From SIG701 sp045611685 (GTDB lineage: Bacteria > Bacillota > Clostridia > Oscillospirales > CAG-272): 64,000 nucleotides of DNA. Location of the stretch: the NCBI GenBank assembly GCA_045611685.1, contig JAZKXO010000097.1, forward strand, positions 114,894-178,893, written 5' to 3'. The translations under genes were made by a program, and so were the position numbers. The notes under the pieces were generated by a model. It made no database searches. It worked only from the letters and a program-made list of their open reading frames with translations, and was not told the origin of the DNA. Positions 1-9,050 of the stretch are shown piece after piece. How positions within the stretch are numbered: the stretch's first letter is position 1; every line of letters begins with the position of its first letter.

Positions 1-671
1 TTACGACCGCCATTCAGGTGTCCTGCAACTACTTCTTCTACGAAGTGGGGCGGCTGCTCACGATTGATACGATGAACCGCTACGACCGCGCGTTCGGCCT
101 CGGCGTGAAAACGGGCATCGAGCTCGGTGAACAGACGGGCGTGCTCGCGGGCCCCGATTACCGAAACGAGCACGGCCTCGGTGCGTGGAACCCCGGCGAT
201 ACGCTGGCGGCGGCGATCGGGCAGTCGGATAATCTGTTCACACCGCTTCAGCTGAGCGTCTATATGTCCTCGATCATCAACAGCGGCACGCGTATGCAGG
301 CGCACATTCTCTACAAGGTGGAATCGTTCCACACGGGCGAGGTGCTCTATAAAGCCGAGCCTACCGTCGCCGATGATTCGATCACACTTGAGAAAGAGGT
401 GCACGACGTACTTCTGAATGCCATGCGGCGCGTAACGGAAAACGGATCTGCCGCGCGCGTGTTCTCCTCCTACCCCATTGAGATCGGCGGTAAAACGGGC
501 ACGGCGCAGGTCAACGAAAACGAGAGCGACCACGCGATTTTCACCGCGTTCGCCCCGTTTGACGACCCACGTATCGCGGTTACGTGCCTCATTGAGCACG
601 GCGCCAACGGCACGGATGCCGGCTACGCGGTGCGCGACGTATTCGATCACTATTTTGAACTTGACAAATAA
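1..671 (+). CDS. Penicillin-binding protein 2-type transpeptidase, C-terminal part (partial)
   Basis: This is the 3' end of a peptidoglycan DD-transpeptidase that cross-links cell wall peptides outside the membrane. The reading frame is open from the window edge, so the start and the catalytic STMK motif lie upstream. The visible part contains the SxN motif as SCN (about base 21), followed by a typical FFYEVG stretch, and the KTG motif as KTGTAQ (about base 490). Together these identify the penicillin-binding transpeptidase domain. The sequence context around SCN and the GIELGEQ stretch resemble the elongation-type PBP2 (MrdA) more than the division-type FtsI, but the missing N-terminus prevents a firm choice. 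The gene ends just before a bidirectional hairpin and converges on the XRE regulator. Confidence 0.9.
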   Translation, partial: TTAIQVSCNYFFYEVGRLLTIDTMNRYDRAFGLGVKTGIELGEQTGVLAGPDYRNEHGLGAWNPGDTLAAAIGQSDNLFTPLQLSVYMSSIINSGTRMQAHILYKVESFHTGEVLYKAEPTVADDSITLEKEVHDVLLNAMRRVTENGSAARVFSSYPIEIGGKTGTAQVNENESDHAIFTAFAPFDDPRIAVTCLIEHGANGTDAGYAVRDVFDHYFELDK

Positions 672-672
672 T

Positions 673-709
673 AAAAAAGCGGAGACTGCTTTTGCAGTTT
701 CCGCTTTTT
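673..709. terminator. Bidirectional terminator between PBP and XRE genes
   Basis: A perfect-looking hairpin with arms AAAAAGCGGA-ACTGC and GCAGT-TCCGCTTTTT and a four-base loop separates two convergent genes. It has A and T runs on the two sides, so it can stop transcription in both directions. Confidence 0.85.
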
Positions 710-1083
710 CAGTTGTTCTTTTTCAGTTTCGCTTCCCAGTAGGCGTCACTGATCGCTTTCATGACGAGGTCCTTATCCTCTTCGGAGAGTTCACCGCCGG
801 CGAAAAGTCCGCCCGCCATCTCGTAAAGTTCCGATGCCTTCATCCTGGCGGTCAGCGCCGCGTCCTTCGATTCGGCATCGGGAGCTTCTCCGATCAGTTC
901 ATCTACCGTAATCCCGAACGCTTTGGCAATCTTCGCGTATACAGCGGTGCTTTTCGGATAAAACTTCCCCGTTTCGTAATTCTGATAATTGCGAAGGGGA
1001 ATCCCAATACGGCTTGCCATTTCTTCCTGCGTGAGTGATACTGCCGCACGCAGGCTCCTCAGTTTTTTTGCAAACGTATTCAT
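709..1083 (-). CDS. XRE-family helix-turn-helix regulator
   Basis: A 124-residue protein with an N-terminal Cro/CI-type helix-turn-helix (about residues 5-62). LTQEEMASRIG forms the first part and NYQNYETGKFYPKS the recognition part, followed by AFGITVDELIG, which is typical of XRE repressors. The C-terminal half (about 65-124) is charged, has no recognised domain and may serve dimerisation or ligand sensing. It is a single-gene unit with its own sigma-A promoter and a GGGAGTG ribosome binding site. It converges on the PBP gene. The target is unknown; autoregulation would be usual for the family, but no clear operator repeat is visible. Confidence 0.85.
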   Translation of the reverse strand: MNTFAKKLRSLRAAVSLTQEEMASRIGIPLRNYQNYETGKFYPKSTAVYAKIAKAFGITVDELIGEAPDAESKDAALTARMKASELYEMAGGLFAGGELSEEDKDLVMKAISDAYWEAKLKKNN

Positions 1084-1114
1084 CGCGGCACTCCCTATAT
1101 TAATGTACGGATTT

Positions 1115-1144
1115 ATTGTATCACGCGCACGATGGGCGTGTCAA
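1115..1144 (-). promoter_or_regulatory. Sigma-A promoter of the XRE gene
   Basis: On the minus strand, TTGACA (-35) and TACAAT (-10) are separated by 18 bases, about 30 bases upstream of the XRE start codon. Confidence 0.75.
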
Positions 1145-1161
1145 GGGAAATCTTTTATACC

Positions 1162-1725
1162 TTACCGCTTCCCCTTCGGATAGCGCTTCGGGATAAGGTG
1201 CGCGGCCTCAAGCCCCACGATCACGGACGGAATGAGCGCCAGTTGAATCGCGATGCCGGGCAGAGACGTTACGAAATAGCTCACCGCCCACATCTTAAAC
1301 GAATACGCACCGGCGGCAAAGATCAAAGCCTTTGCGGCACCTGCAAAAAGCCTGCCGCCGATCATAGCGACGAGAAGGCTCAGATACAAGTCGGCATACA
1401 GAAGCTTTGTGCGTACGAAGCGTATCATGAGCCCCGCGAGAAGTCCGTACACGGCGCACTCGACCATCATGGGAGGAAGATACGCCATAGACGGCATCTG
1501 CGTGATTACAGACGACAAAAGCGGTCCTATGATCCCACAGAGGGTACCGTATACCGGACCTGCAATGAGTCCGCAAAGAAGCACGGGAATATGTATGGGT
1601 GAGATAATGCTTCCCGCGTTGGGGATCGCGTGAAACGCTATGGGCAAAACGACGCACATTGCCATACACATAGCGGTAATCACAGCGCAACGGACATGCG
1701 TGAGACGAAATTTTTGTGCTTCCAT
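1162..1725 (-). CDS. ECF transporter S component-like membrane protein
   Basis: A 187-residue hydrophobic protein with about five to six predicted membrane helices. Short glycine- and proline-rich loops (PIHIPVLLCGL, GPLLSSVI) are typical of the substrate-binding S component of energy-coupling factor vitamin transporters. The start is placed at the internal Met (MEAQKF) because a TCGGAGGACT ribosome binding site lies seven bases upstream; the longer frame has none. The energising EcfA/EcfT genes are not in the window, so it probably shares a common module. It lies 39 bases downstream of the P-loop kinase gene on the same strand. This suggests uptake of a small molecule that the kinase then phosphorylates. 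The substrate cannot be read from the sequence. Confidence 0.75.
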   Translation of the reverse strand: MEAQKFRLTHVRCAVITAMCMAMCVVLPIAFHAIPNAGSIISPIHIPVLLCGLIAGPVYGTLCGIIGPLLSSVITQMPSMAYLPPMMVECAVYGLLAGLMIRFVRTKLLYADLYLSLLVAMIGGRLFAGAAKALIFAAGAYSFKMWAVSYFVTSLPGIAIQLALIPSVIVGLEAAHLIPKRYPKGKR

Positions 1726-1764
1726 AAAAGAGTCCTCCGAATGATAAAGCAAACGAAACCGTCC

Positions 1765-2835
1765 TCAGGATTCTCTCAGATCCATATCGGTCGTATCAAT
1801 GATAAAGTCCGCAAAGGAACGGACGGAAAACGCTTTTTCATACTGCGTTTCCATCGGAATCCATTCCTCGATAAAACGCGTGAACAGCGCCTCATTGTGA
1901 CAGCGCAGCTCGAGTCGTTCTCTTTGCGCCGCGGGGGTACAGCACACGTACGCCGTAAGATCATATGCCGCACGCAGATCGGGGTGAAGTGCATAAGAGC
2001 CTTCCACTATCGTAAGCGGTCGGGCGGGCACCTCTCTCGGATCGCCGATCGCCATGCGGGAGCAGTCGAACGGACGGTAGGCAAACGGCAAGCCCGATCC
2101 GAGATGCGGAATCACTTCTTCCAAAAAGCGTTCACGGTGCATATTGCCGCCGGCTTCAGAAAGCCGTCGGGGCGTACGTAAAGGCGGCGGTAGAAAAAAG
2201 TCATCGACGTATACCACTGCGGCATCGTACAGTTCCCGAAGAAGACGCGCGAGCGTACTCTTGCCGCTGCCGCACATGCCGTCCACGGCAAGAACAGCGT
2301 GTCCTTTTCCCGCTATCATCTCATCAATGGCGAAAAGAAGCGGCAAAAGCGGCACGTATTTTTCCGCGATCACGCGATAGGCAGGCGCGTATGCTTCCCT
2401 ATAAGCAGAAGAATGACGCACCATAGGGCAGCCCGCCCCTCGGTAAGCGGCGAGGGCTTTCTCCCACACGTCCGCCGAGAATGGCATATCGCCGTTTCGT
2501 GCCATCTCCCCGCACACATCGAGGGTTTTCTGAAACCCATCGGGATCGCCTTTGTGAAGAGCGGCGCTCTTCACGAACAAGCGGTTTACCGTCGGAAGGG
2601 CGGCTTCGGGAATCCCCCCAAGATACAGTCTCACGACACCGCCGCCGATATTCTCAGTGCGAACGACGCCCTCCCTTTCGGGGAGCGCTTCCCACTCTTC
2701 TTTAAGATACGCAAGGGATCTCTCGGCGTCGGAAATGATATGCCCGCCGCCGAACGCACGCTGATACAGAATCTTTATAACGTCGGTTGGCTCCATTTTC
2801 GGATACGCCAGAAAATGCGCTTTTACAATCTGCAT
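1765..2835 (-). CDS. P-loop kinase (uridine kinase/phosphoribulokinase-like) with extra N-terminal domain
   Basis: A 356-residue two-part protein. Residues from about 180 to the end form a uridine kinase-like NTPase, with Walker A GMCGSGKST, a VYVDDFF segment fitting the Walker B/substrate site, and a later IVEGSYALHP stretch typical of uridine/pantothenate kinase-type folds. Residues 1 to about 165 form a separate domain (YQRAFGGGHIIS, VVRLYLGGIP) that I do not recognise. The ribosome binding site AAGAGGTATT precedes the start. The gene follows the SLH gene on the same strand, with a hairpin in between, and is followed by the ECF S component, implying a salvage role. The phosphate acceptor is unknown; a nucleoside or vitamin is plausible. 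Confidence 0.7.
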   Translation of the reverse strand: MQIVKAHFLAYPKMEPTDVIKILYQRAFGGGHIISDAERSLAYLKEEWEALPEREGVVRTENIGGGVVRLYLGGIPEAALPTVNRLFVKSAALHKGDPDGFQKTLDVCGEMARNGDMPFSADVWEKALAAYRGAGCPMVRHSSAYREAYAPAYRVIAEKYVPLLPLLFAIDEMIAGKGHAVLAVDGMCGSGKSTLARLLRELYDAAVVYVDDFFLPPPLRTPRRLSEAGGNMHRERFLEEVIPHLGSGLPFAYRPFDCSRMAIGDPREVPARPLTIVEGSYALHPDLRAAYDLTAYVCCTPAAQRERLELRCHNEALFTRFIEEWIPMETQYEKAFSVRSFADFIIDTTDMDLRES

Positions 2836-2855
2836 AATACCTCTTAGATACTAAG

Positions 2856-2883
2856 AAACGGCATGACGTGAATCATGCCGTTT
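2856..2883 (-). terminator. Terminator of the SLH gene
   Basis: AAACGGCATGA and TCATGCCGTTT form an 11-base-pair stem around a six-base loop, followed on the minus strand by a short T-rich run just after the SLH gene stop. Confidence 0.75.
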
Positions 2884-2900
2884 CCTCTTATTCATGAAAA

Positions 2901-5900
2901 TCAGGGAATAAGATATTTCACGGGAGCATAGATACCCGAGCTGGTTTCCAGCATAATCCAAAGCGTACTGAACGCGTTCGAGGTAGGTGCGGGAATCACT
3001 GTTGCCTGCCCTGCCGTTACGTTCACGGTGCCTTTGTTTCCGTAAGCGTAGGCGCTGGAATAGCCACCGTTGAAGGTCAGAGCGGTATATTCCGTGGTAG
3101 CGTTGGTATAGAAATACTTAACCGTACCGGTAACGCCCGGGAAAATGTACACACTGCTGTTCGGTCCGGGCAGAGGACTGCTCGTAAAGCCGGTAGCAGC
3201 AGATGAGCCGGAACTCGACGATCCGCCGGATACGGGAACGAAGATGACGTCCGTCTTATACGTACCGGTGTCAATCCAGATAGCAACGTTCTTGAGGGAC
3301 ATCGCCATCGAACCGAGGCCGGGGATGGTGATGCTGCCCTGACCGAGCCTCATCGACAGATCAAGCGATCTGAGACCTGTCGTCGTGATCTCGTCCGTAC
3401 CGGACAGGTACGCCATCATCCACGACTGGGAAGAATCACTCATCATTTCCGTCAGTTCTGCGTAATTCTCCGCATCGGTAAAGCAGTAATACAGTCTACC
3501 GAGAACACTCGGCTGGTAGAACAGTACGCCGTTTAAGATGTACGGTTCGCCGACAAAACCGCTGATACCGCCGGAACCGCCGATGGTAGCTCCGGTCGTA
3601 GAGAGAAGCAAGGGAGCATAGTACATGTTATCCGTGTCGCGGAAAATAAGCACCATGTAACTGTACCCTGCAGAATTGAGCGTTGCCGTCTTAGCGCCGC
3701 CGGATGAGACCGTAATAGAGCCGGAGCCAAGACCGGAACCTGCGCCTGCGGAAATATATGCGCGGAAGAACTCCTCAGAGTTCGCAGGTACGCTTGCTGT
3801 ATTCGTATAGTACCAAAGGATGCTGCCCGCGCCGAGTGCATTGTAGGAAAGCATGGTAGCCGATCCGGTCGTCTGTGCGGTGGGCATCGTGGAGAAGCCG
3901 TAGGTAGAAGCACTACCAACTCCGCCAGCGCCCGTACTGGTGGAAAGGACTACGGGCTTATAGAAGATGCCGTCGTCATCCTCAAGCATCACGACTACAT
4001 ACTTGGGCACGTACAGATCAAGATATATCTCGATATCTCTGTTGGTTTTGGCAGTTACAAACTTATAGCCTGCATACGTGGTGTACTGTGCTTCCGTCTG
4101 CACCAGATTTTTGAGCGTTTCCTCATCGGGGAGCTGCTCCTCATCCGTGAAGTAATACCAAACGGTACCGCTTACGGAAGCCGTCAGAGAGATCTTCGCC
4201 TTTCTGTCAGACTGCGTATATACGGGATTCTTGGTGAATCCGACCGTGTTATGTACGGTGGGTGCTTCCTGTGCGCCGATGAGCGAGATTACGATCGGCT
4301 GCATGGGCGTTGCCACAGGGGTCATAAAGGAAGTACCTGTGGTCTCCAGCATAAGAACGAGGTAGGCGCACTCTAGGCCCATCTGATTGGTAAGCGAGGT
4401 AGTGATGATCTGTCTGCCGGCGCCAACAGCGGCAGTACCGCCGATCGGCGTAGACAGAGAGGACTTCGTAGCGTTCTCATAGTTCGCCTTGAAGGACGTA
4501 GCATCCGGCACAGAATTATTATCGGTAATGTAGTAATACAGTTTGCCGGCAGCAGTGGGCTCTACGTTAATCTGGAAGAAGCCGGAGTTCATCGCGGTGG
4601 ACGGAAGAACGGAGAATCCGCTCGGGGAGAGGCTGACGGCAGAGGGCGCCGCAAGCGTCACCACTACAGGACAGTATTCCGTACCGTTCACGGAGGTGAG
4701 GCGAAGAACGAGGTACGGATAGCTCTTGGCCGCAACCTGATCGGACAGCGCCGAAGCGTACGCAGTATCCTTACCTATGTCAAACAAGCCGGTAATCGAT
4801 CTGGTAAGAGATTCGGATTTAGCGATATTCTCGAGATTTTTGGTAAACTGTTCTGCCGTAGGAACGGTCGCAGCGGTGCTGTAATAATACTCAATAGTAC
4901 CGTGTTCGCCGGCGGTCAGCTTCAGTATGTACTTATCCGCCTCGAGGGCAACCGTCGGAGCTACGGTGAAGCCGGATTCGGTAATCACCGGAGCACCGGT
5001 TCTGGAAATAACGATCGGCTGATACGGGTTACCGGTTGCATCCTTCAGTTGAAGGACAATGTATTCGTATGCAGATACCGCCGACTTCGCGAAGGTATTC
5101 TCACCGACTACCTTGTTGGCAGTAACGGGAATCATACCCTTATGCGTGTTGGACGTGGCGGAGTAGTTCGTTGCAAATGCCGTGGACGTCGGAACCGTCG
5201 CCGTATTGGTATAGTAGTAAGAAACGAGACCCGTTACATTGGTCGTGAAGTTCAGCTTCTCATACGAGCCGCTCGCAGAAACGATCGGCGTTGCGGCAAA
5301 GCCGTTTGACGCCTTATTGGCGATCACCTTAGGCTGATACTTGACACCGTTTGAACTCTGCAGCATAACGACTACGTATGCGTATGCGGACACCTCAGAG
5401 GAGTCTGCAATCTTTTGATCTACCGTCGTATTGGCGGTAACGCCGATATACGCCTTCTTGCCTGCAGCAACGTAGGCGGTGTTGTAGGTTTCCTTCGTGG
5501 GGACAGTCTCGGAGTTGGTGAAGTAGTAATACAGTATACCGGTTGCGGTAGGCTTTGCGGTCAGATGACAGCCTGCCGTATACGCGTAGGTGGTAGGCTC
5601 AGCGGAGAAGCCGGTCTCCCCTGCGGCAGCAGCGCTGGTGTACGGATTGCCCGCAAACATAGCCGTGATACCGGTTGCAATCGTGTAAGAGGTGGGAACT
5701 ACCGCAGATTCAAATCCCGTTGCCTTAACGTTAGCGGCAGTCAGCGTGCCCGCACCGCCGAACGAAGAATTCTTCGCGGTGCTTTCGAGCGTCATCGCCT
5801 TAACGGAGGTACGCTGTACGGTCGTCATTTCGACCGGTGTTTTTGCCGTTACTGCTTCTACGGACGTTCCGCTGATAAGAGAAACGGACGCGGTATGTGC

Positions 5901-6755
5901 GATATTCGAATCCACAATGATCTGGTCTACGGTACATCCGGAAAGGATGACGGAGGTCGTTCCGCGCAGAACGAGCGTGTCCACATCACAGCCGCTGAGC
6001 GTAACAGTGCCGCTCGATGCACCCTCGGTGATGAGGAGTTTTCCTTTGATCGTTGCATTGGAAACCGTGATACCGGAAACACCGATTACGGCGTTTTCAT
6101 CGTTAGCGTCAGCCTCGGTGCCGGTTGCGGATGTCTTGTAGATCGTACCTGCGGCACGGTAAAGGATAGCAGCCGCTTCAGAGCGCTTCAAAAGACCGTC
6201 GGGACGGAAGTTGCCGGTATCAGCATCTCCCTTAAAAAGGCCGATATAGCTGACCTGCAAAACGTAGTCGCGGAACTCGGAACGAATAGAAGTATAGTCG
6301 GGATATGTAGTCTGAGAAACCTTCTCGTTCTCACCGAGATTCATATAGCGTGCCAAAAGCGCGGCGGCTTCCTGGCGGGTGAGATTCTCATTCGGAGCAA
6401 AATAGGAGCCGTAGCCGAGGAGGAATCCCTGCGCGGCAGCTTTTCTGACGTAAGGATAGAACCAGTCAGTCGCAGCAACGTCGGAATAATTGACATCAGC
6501 CTCGGCGGTGAGACCAAACGTCTCCACCATCATTTTAACAAACTGGGAACGGGTAACCGGCACTTCGGGACGGAAGGAGCCGTCTTCGGCGTAGCCGTTC
6601 AGAATTTTCTTTCCAACCATGTAGTTGATTTCTTCTTTTGCCCATGCGGAAGATGCGGGCCAGTTCGCCTCGTCGGTGAACGCCGCAAAGACGCTCATCG
6701 GAAGACACGAAACAAGAAGCACAAGAGAAAGGAGTAAGGCGGTTGCTCTTTTCAT
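2901..6755 (-). CDS. SLH-domain surface protein with eight tandem modules of unknown fold
   Basis: A 1284-residue secreted protein. MKRATALLLSLVLLV begins a Sec signal peptide that ends near SVFA-AF. The start is set by a GGAG site nine bases before this Met. Three S-layer homology repeats follow (about residues 28-205), which normally bind pyruvylated secondary wall polymer. Next comes a 150-residue stretch of short Val/Thr/Ser-rich repeats (TLSGCDVDTL, VILSGCTVDQI) suggestive of a small beta-helix. The rest is eight modules of about 100-120 residues, each opening with GF..P, then a YYYTN-like strand followed by VPT, and closing with a strand such as YEYIVLQLKD and a Y.P-V segment. There is no catalytic motif. 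It is probably a structural S-layer or adhesin protein. It has its own promoter and terminator. Confidence 0.88.
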   Translation of the reverse strand: MKRATALLLSLVLLVSCLPMSVFAAFTDEANWPASSAWAKEEINYMVGKKILNGYAEDGSFRPEVPVTRSQFVKMMVETFGLTAEADVNYSDVAATDWFYPYVRKAAAQGFLLGYGSYFAPNENLTRQEAAALLARYMNLGENEKVSQTTYPDYTSIRSEFRDYVLQVSYIGLFKGDADTGNFRPDGLLKRSEAAAILYRAAGTIYKTSATGTEADANDENAVIGVSGITVSNATIKGKLLITEGASSGTVTLSGCDVDTLVLRGTTSVILSGCTVDQIIVDSNIAHTASVSLISGTSVEAVTAKTPVEMTTVQRTSVKAMTLESTAKNSSFGGAGTLTAANVKATGFESAVVPTSYTIATGITAMFAGNPYTSAAAAGETGFSAEPTTYAYTAGCHLTAKPTATGILYYYFTNSETVPTKETYNTAYVAAGKKAYIGVTANTTVDQKIADSSEVSAYAYVVVMLQSSNGVKYQPKVIANKASNGFAATPIVSASGSYEKLNFTTNVTGLVSYYYTNTATVPTSTAFATNYSATSNTHKGMIPVTANKVVGENTFAKSAVSAYEYIVLQLKDATGNPYQPIVISRTGAPVITESGFTVAPTVALEADKYILKLTAGEHGTIEYYYSTAATVPTAEQFTKNLENIAKSESLTRSITGLFDIGKDTAYASALSDQVAAKSYPYLVLRLTSVNGTEYCPVVVTLAAPSAVSLSPSGFSVLPSTAMNSGFFQINVEPTAAGKLYYYITDNNSVPDATSFKANYENATKSSLSTPIGGTAAVGAGRQIITTSLTNQMGLECAYLVLMLETTGTSFMTPVATPMQPIVISLIGAQEAPTVHNTVGFTKNPVYTQSDRKAKISLTASVSGTVWYYFTDEEQLPDEETLKNLVQTEAQYTTYAGYKFVTAKTNRDIEIYLDLYVPKYVVVMLEDDDGIFYKPVVLSTSTGAGGVGSASTYGFSTMPTAQTTGSATMLSYNALGAGSILWYYTNTASVPANSEEFFRAYISAGAGSGLGSGSITVSSGGAKTATLNSAGYSYMVLIFRDTDNMYYAPLLLSTTGATIGGSGGISGFVGEPYILNGVLFYQPSVLGRLYYCFTDAENYAELTEMMSDSSQSWMMAYLSGTDEITTTGLRSLDLSMRLGQGSITIPGLGSMAMSLKNVAIWIDTGTYKTDVIFVPVSGGSSSSGSSAATGFTSSPLPGPNSSVYIFPGVTGTVKYFYTNATTEYTALTFNGGYSSAYAYGNKGTVNVTAGQATVIPAPTSNAFSTLWIMLETSSGIYAPVKYLIP

Positions 6756-6853
6756 TTCTTTATTCTCCGTTTCAAAAAATTTCATCATTTTATGTTCGCA
6801 ATTTTTATTCGCGGCGCCCTTGTTTTAGACACACGCAAAATTATCCTCTTTAT

Positions 6854-6881
6854 AGTATACCGCATTTGTAAAATAAGTCAA
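6854..6881 (-). promoter_or_regulatory. Sigma-A promoter of the SLH gene
   Basis: On the minus strand, TTGACT and TATACT are separated by 16 bases. The leader to the chosen start codon is about 95 bases and AT-rich. Confidence 0.75.
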
Positions 6882-6955
6882 CGGAATTTCATAAGAAATT
6901 TGTTACTTTTTTTGCAAAATGGGCGATTTACACTATTTTTTCGAAAAATTGACCG

Positions 6956-7516
6956 TCAGCGTGCGATTTCGCCTCGGATATACGAAGCGATCGTTTTCAT
7001 GTCTTCGTACATGGCTTCCTTTTTTGCGGGATCGCGTAAAAGCGCCGCCGGATGGTACACGGCAGTCAGCGTGTACTCGTTTTTCGTAAAGAACACCCCG
7101 TGCTCCTTCGTGATAAGAAAGTCCGGTTTGATAAGCCGCATGGCGGCAATACGTCCGAGACAGACGATGATCTTCGGTTCGATCAGCCTTACCTGCTCAC
7201 GAAGGTATTCGATACACGCGTCCTGCTCCTCGGGGAGCGGATCGCGGTTCTGCGGCGGGCGGCATTTCAGAATATTGGCGATATACACCTGGCTTCGCTC
7301 AATACCGACGGCCTCAAGATACTTATCGAGAAGCTTCCCCGCCATTCCCACAAAGGGAATACCGGATTCATCCTCTTTCGCGCCGGGGGCTTCTCCCACG
7401 AACATGACATCCGCAGTAGGCGATCCCGTACCGAACACGCAGTTCGTCCGCGTCTCGGACAGTGCACAGCGTGTACACGATCGGCATTTTTGTTCCAGTT
7501 CCGAAAGACTTTGCAT
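6956..7516 (-). CDS. Family 4 uracil-DNA glycosylase (4Fe-4S)
   Basis: A 186-residue DNA repair enzyme that excises uracil from DNA. The family 4 iron-sulfur ligands are visible: Cys pair CRSC near the N-terminus, a third Cys in ILKCRPPQNR and a fourth in EQDACIEYL. The uracil-binding motif appears as GEAPGAKED with SGIPFVGMAGKLLD, and the C-terminal catalytic loop as VYHPAALLRD. The start is at MQSLSE because GGTGG lies a few bases upstream and the longer frame has no site. The -10 hexamer TATAAT at 7563-7568 (minus strand) suggests its own promoter, although no good -35 is visible. Confidence 0.92.
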   Translation of the reverse strand: MQSLSELEQKCRSCTRCALSETRTNCVFGTGSPTADVMFVGEAPGAKEDESGIPFVGMAGKLLDKYLEAVGIERSQVYIANILKCRPPQNRDPLPEEQDACIEYLREQVRLIEPKIIVCLGRIAAMRLIKPDFLITKEHGVFFTKNEYTLTAVYHPAALLRDPAKKEAMYEDMKTIASYIRGEIAR

Positions 7517-7643
7517 AGATCCACCTCTTTTCTTTTTTGTGTGGGCTTGTACGTTACATCTTATTATACTATATTTCGCCAAAAAAGGAAAGAGCCGATT
7601 TCACTTTTCCGTCTGGCAAATTATTCCGCTGAAATAACGTTTT

Positions 7644-9050
7644 TCACAACGTCAGCACATCAATCGCGCGCCGCACAGCGGCGGCATCCGCGCGTCCGCG
7701 GCTCTGTTTCATGACTGCACCGACGAGCACCTCTTTGGCTTTCTCCTTACCCGCACGGATCTCGGCGATAACGTCCGGATTCCGGTGAATCGCTTCTTTC
7801 GCGAGCGCTTCTATCGTCGCATTGTCGGTGATGACGAGCATATTCTCGCGCTCTGCCACCGTATCGGGATCTTCCCGCTCACAAAGATGCGTGAGTTTTC
7901 TCGCCGAGGCGGCGGTGATCTTCTTTTCTCCCACAAGATCGGCAATACGAGCGAGGGCGGCGGCAGGCAAGCGCGGCGCACTGTCCCCCTCGGGGAATAT
8001 CTCACCGATGAGAAGATTGGCGGCGGCGGTCGGGTTTTCGGTTTTTTTGAGCACAGCCGAAAAATATGCGGCGACGGCAGGCGTTTCTGCGAGTCGAAAA
8101 GCAGCATCCGGTTTGATGCCGGCGGCAACAAACTGCGCACGGAGCACATCGGGCATCGGAGGAATTTCCCCTCGGATCGCCTCGATCTCTCCATCCGTGA
8201 TCATAATATCCGGAATATCCGGCTCTCTCAGATACCGGTAATCGGCGGCAGATTCCTTTTTCCGCATAAGAACGGTCTCTCCGCTCGCCTCGTCATAGCG
8301 GCGCGTTTCGGGCACGATTTTGCCGCCCGCGTCGAGAATCTCCGCCTGTCTTTTAAATTCGTACGCGATCGCCTTTCCGACGAAGGCTATGGAATTGACG
8401 TTTTTGATCTCCGTGCGCGTGCCGTACGTGCTGTCACCCAGGCGGCGGACGGACAAATTCACGTCACACCGCATAGAGCCCTCGTTCATTTTGCAGTCCG
8501 AGACACCGGCGAAGACGAGCCGTTCACGAAGCGTCGAAAGATACGCCTTCGCCTCATCGGCAGAGCGGATATCCGGCTCGGACACGATCTCGATAAGCGG
8601 TACGCCCGCGCGGTTGTAATCAACTTTCGTAACCGTACCCTCGTGGAGGAGTTTCCCCGCATCTTCTTCAAGATGGATGCGGGTGATGCCGATCCTTCTC
8701 TCACCGGACTCTGTATCGACGGTGATAAAACCGCCGCGGCAGAGAGGCTCGTCGTATTGGGTGATCTGGTATCCTTTCGGCAGATCGGGATAAAAATAGT
8801 TTTTTCTGTCAAAGTGCGTGCGCCGTGCGATCAGAGAATCCGTAACGAGTCCCGCTCGGATCCCGAGCCGTACGGCGTTTTTATTAAGACGCGGCATCGT
8901 GCCGGGCAGCCCCATACAAACGGGACAGATCTGCGTGTTCGCGGCCGCGCCGTAGGCGGCACTGCACGAGCAGAATATCTTCGTCACCGTCAAGAGTTCC
9001 GCATGCACCTCGAGCCCCACGATCATTTCATACTTTGTAAGATCAGCCAT
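7644..9050 (-). CDS. gatB: Asp-tRNA(Asn)/Glu-tRNA(Gln) amidotransferase subunit B
   Basis: A 468-residue kinase/tRNA-binding subunit of GatCAB. The complex converts misacylated Glu-tRNA(Gln) or Asp-tRNA(Asn) to the amide form in the cytosol. The N-terminal YEMIVGLEVHAEL and the CSC...CPVC zinc-ligand cysteines are clear, as are LPKGYQITQYDEP and the C-terminal YqeY-like tail (KQSRGRADA). The start is at MADLTK, seven bases after AGGAAGGAG. The gene overlaps the end of gatA by 8 bases and is the last gene of nfo-gatC-gatA-gatB. Length is normal for the family (about 470-480). Confidence 0.97.
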   Translation of the reverse strand: MADLTKYEMIVGLEVHAELLTVTKIFCSCSAAYGAAANTQICPVCMGLPGTMPRLNKNAVRLGIRAGLVTDSLIARRTHFDRKNYFYPDLPKGYQITQYDEPLCRGGFITVDTESGERRIGITRIHLEEDAGKLLHEGTVTKVDYNRAGVPLIEIVSEPDIRSADEAKAYLSTLRERLVFAGVSDCKMNEGSMRCDVNLSVRRLGDSTYGTRTEIKNVNSIAFVGKAIAYEFKRQAEILDAGGKIVPETRRYDEASGETVLMRKKESAADYRYLREPDIPDIMITDGEIEAIRGEIPPMPDVLRAQFVAAGIKPDAAFRLAETPAVAAYFSAVLKKTENPTAAANLLIGEIFPEGDSAPRLPAAALARIADLVGEKKITAASARKLTHLCEREDPDTVAERENMLVITDNATIEALAKEAIHRNPDVIAEIRAGKEKAKEVLVGAVMKQSRGRADAAAVRRAIDVLTL

